7,692 bases of DNA from Pseudomonadota bacterium. GTDB taxonomy: Bacteria > Pseudomonadota > Alphaproteobacteria > Thalassobaculales > Thalassobaculaceae. Both the position numbers and the translations under genes were made by a program. The stretch lies in assembly GCA_027623845.1 (NCBI GenBank), contig JAQBUJ010000132.1:1-7692 (forward strand), read 5' to 3'. This document shows, piece after piece, positions 6,692 through 7,692 of the stretch (position 1 is the first letter of the stretch; the number at the start of each line of letters is the position of its first letter). The notes beneath the pieces were generated by a model, which ran no database searches, was not told where the DNA came from, and worked only from the letters and a program-made list of their open reading frames with translations.

Positions 6692-7692
6692 GCCGATTTC
6701 ACCAGATCGCTCAGGATGCCGGCGGTGCGTTCGGCGCCATCAAGCCTGACATGGCTCATCGGTCGGCGGCCTGCGGCGATCGCCGCCCGCATCGCCCGAT
6801 CCAAGGCGCCGGCGGTGAGCTGATCCTCCGGCACCACCTGCAAGTGGCCGCGCTCGGCCAGCAAATCGGCGCGCCGGCGCTGTTCGGTCTCGATCCCGCC
6901 TTCGAAAGGAATGACCACCGCTGGCGTGCCCGCGGCCATCAATTCGGCGATGGTGTTGTAGCCGGCTTGGGAAATCGACAGATCGGCCCGTTCAATGACC
7001 GCCGGCAGGTCCGGGCGGCTGCGTTCGACCACGACTCCGGCGCCGGATTGGGCCTGCAAAGTCTCGACGATGGCCTCGGGCATGTGGTGACCGGTTATGA
7101 ATCGCCAGGGTTTATCGCTGAACGAGGTTTCGTTACGAAACCGAAACACTTCCGGTATCGTCACCCGCCCCACCGCGCCGCCGCCGGCCGAAACAACCAC
7201 CTCGCCGGTGCCGCCGGTACCGGTGTCGCCAACATCCGACGGGGTGAGGACGTAACCGGTATAAGTGAGCAAATGCGCGATTCTATCGTGTAGCGGGAAA
7301 GTCTCGGCAAGCGTGACCACCTGCGCGTCGCCATGCACCAGGATGCGGTCATAATAGGCCTCGATCGTCTCGACGATCTCTAGGTTGCGGTCGGCTCGAG
7401 GCTTGGTCACCAGGATGTCCCGCATCGAGCAGACGATGCGGGGCGGGCGGCTGGCGGCGCGGGCGCGTTCCAGCAACGGCAAAAGCTCGAAGCGCAGTTG
7501 GCGACGCCCGAACGGAAAGAGCTCAGTCAGCAGGATATCGGGCGCTATTTGGTCGAAGATCGCCAGCAGGGCGTCGCGCCGGGTCGCCCGCCAGGCGTCG
7601 TCGATCGGAATCCCATCGGCGTCGACCAGCACTTTGAAATTGTCATCGACCGTTCGCACCGGCGGCAGTTGATGGAAGGTCGCGCCACCGAT
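6688..7692 (-). CDS. GT-B fold glycosyltransferase, MurG/COG4671-like (5' partial)
   Basis: Probable nucleotide-sugar-dependent glycosyltransferase of the GT-B fold, resembling the predicted glycosyltransferases of COG4671 and, more distantly, MurG. The frame is open to the right edge, giving 334 residues. A GTG at 7659 could be read as a start, but the in-frame residues before it (IGGATFHQLPP) look like family sequence, so the true start and the N-terminal Rossmann part lie outside. Visible motifs, in partial numbering: ELFPFGRRQLRFELLPLLE near 57-75, the RDIL segment near 91-94, LVHGD near 118-122, YTGYV near 144-148, and the C-terminal donor-site block ISQAGYNTIAEL (about 240-251) followed by AAGTPAVVIPF and an ETEQ-RRA helix, equivalent to the MurG UDP-sugar region. 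A Gly/Thr-rich stretch (DVGDTGTGGTGE) joins the two lobes. The stop overlaps the next start by 4 bases. The acceptor and sugar are unknown. Cytoplasmic or membrane-peripheral location is inferred. Confidence 0.88.
   Translation of the reverse strand: MGGATFHQLPPVRTVDDNFKVLVDADGIPIDDAWRATRRDALLAIFDQIAPDILLTELFPFGRRQLRFELLPLLERARAASRPPRIVCSMRDILVTKPRADRNLEIVETIEAYYDRILVHGDAQVVTLAETFPLHDRIAHLLTYTGYVLTPSDVGDTGTGGTGEVVVSAGGGAVGRVTIPEVFRFRNETSFSDKPWRFITGHHMPEAIVETLQAQSGAGVVVERSRPDLPAVIERADLSISQAGYNTIAELMAAGTPAVVIPFEGGIETEQRRRADLLAERGHLQVVPEDQLTAGALDRAMRAAIAAGRRPMSHVRLDGAERTAGILSDLVKSA

Larger units (their letters stand above)
1..7692 (-). other. Putative seven-gene operon, glycan enzymes plus ABC importer
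   Basis: All seven genes share one strand. Junctions are four 4-base ATGA overlaps (6688-6691, 5383-5386, 3482-3485, 546-549) plus gaps of 7 bases (5911-5917) and 12 bases (1545-1556). There is no room for a promoter or terminator between genes, so a single polycistronic message read right to left, with translational coupling, is the simplest reading. Both ends of the operon lie outside the window. Co-transcription is inferred from spacing. Confidence 0.85.

Noticed and set aside
7195..7225. GC-rich partly palindromic stretch around ccggtaccgg
   Set aside because: It encodes the Gly/Thr-rich inter-lobe linker of the glycosyltransferase; without a T-tract or intergenic position there is no case for a terminator or operator.
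6592..7293. Plus-strand open frame of 233 codons opposite the glycosyltransferase
   Set aside because: Antisense to a conserved donor-binding domain; low-complexity composition rich in Arg, Gly and His, no family resemblance.
7657..7659. GTG at 7659 as the true start of the glycosyltransferase
   Set aside because: The frame continues upstream to the window edge with family-like residues, and a start here would delete the N-terminal Rossmann lobe.

Overview
The window is one densely packed, single-direction gene block: seven genes, all on the minus strand, read from the right edge to the left edge. Both outer genes are cut by the window. The GC-rich coding style, the abundance of GTG/ATGA junctions and the protein families suggest an alphaproteobacterium, most plausibly of the Rhodospirillales or a relative. 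This is inference from resemblance, as no marker gene is present.

In transcription order the block has two parts. The first (7692 to 5383) is envelope or glycan related: a GT-B glycosyltransferase resembling MurG and COG4671 (5' end missing), a divergent polysaccharide deacetylase-like protein, and a small two-helix membrane protein with a soluble tail that could be a bacterial PH-like domain. The second (5386 to 1) is a peptide/oligosaccharide-type (Opp/Dpp class) ABC importer: a fused double-NBD ATPase, a family 5 periplasmic solute-binding protein, a first inner-membrane permease, and a second permease whose 3' part lies beyond position 1.

Four of the six gene junctions are 4-base ATGA overlaps (6688-6691, 5383-5386, 3482-3485, 546-549). 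The other two have gaps of 7 and 12 bases, with Shine-Dalgarno sequences that overlap the upstream stop codon. There is no intergenic space for a promoter, terminator, RNA gene or mobile element, and I saw no CRISPR array, tRNA or insertion sequence. The promoter must lie right of 7692 and any terminator left of 1, unless internal promoters exist inside coding sequence.

The layout implies co-expression of a solute importer with cell-surface glycan enzymes. A possible reading is uptake, recycling or sensing of a glycan or peptide-like solute linked to a surface polymer or glycolipid. The substrate cannot be read from the sequence. None of the individual genes is a new class; the combination and the uncharacterised membrane protein at the join are the parts most worth a second look.
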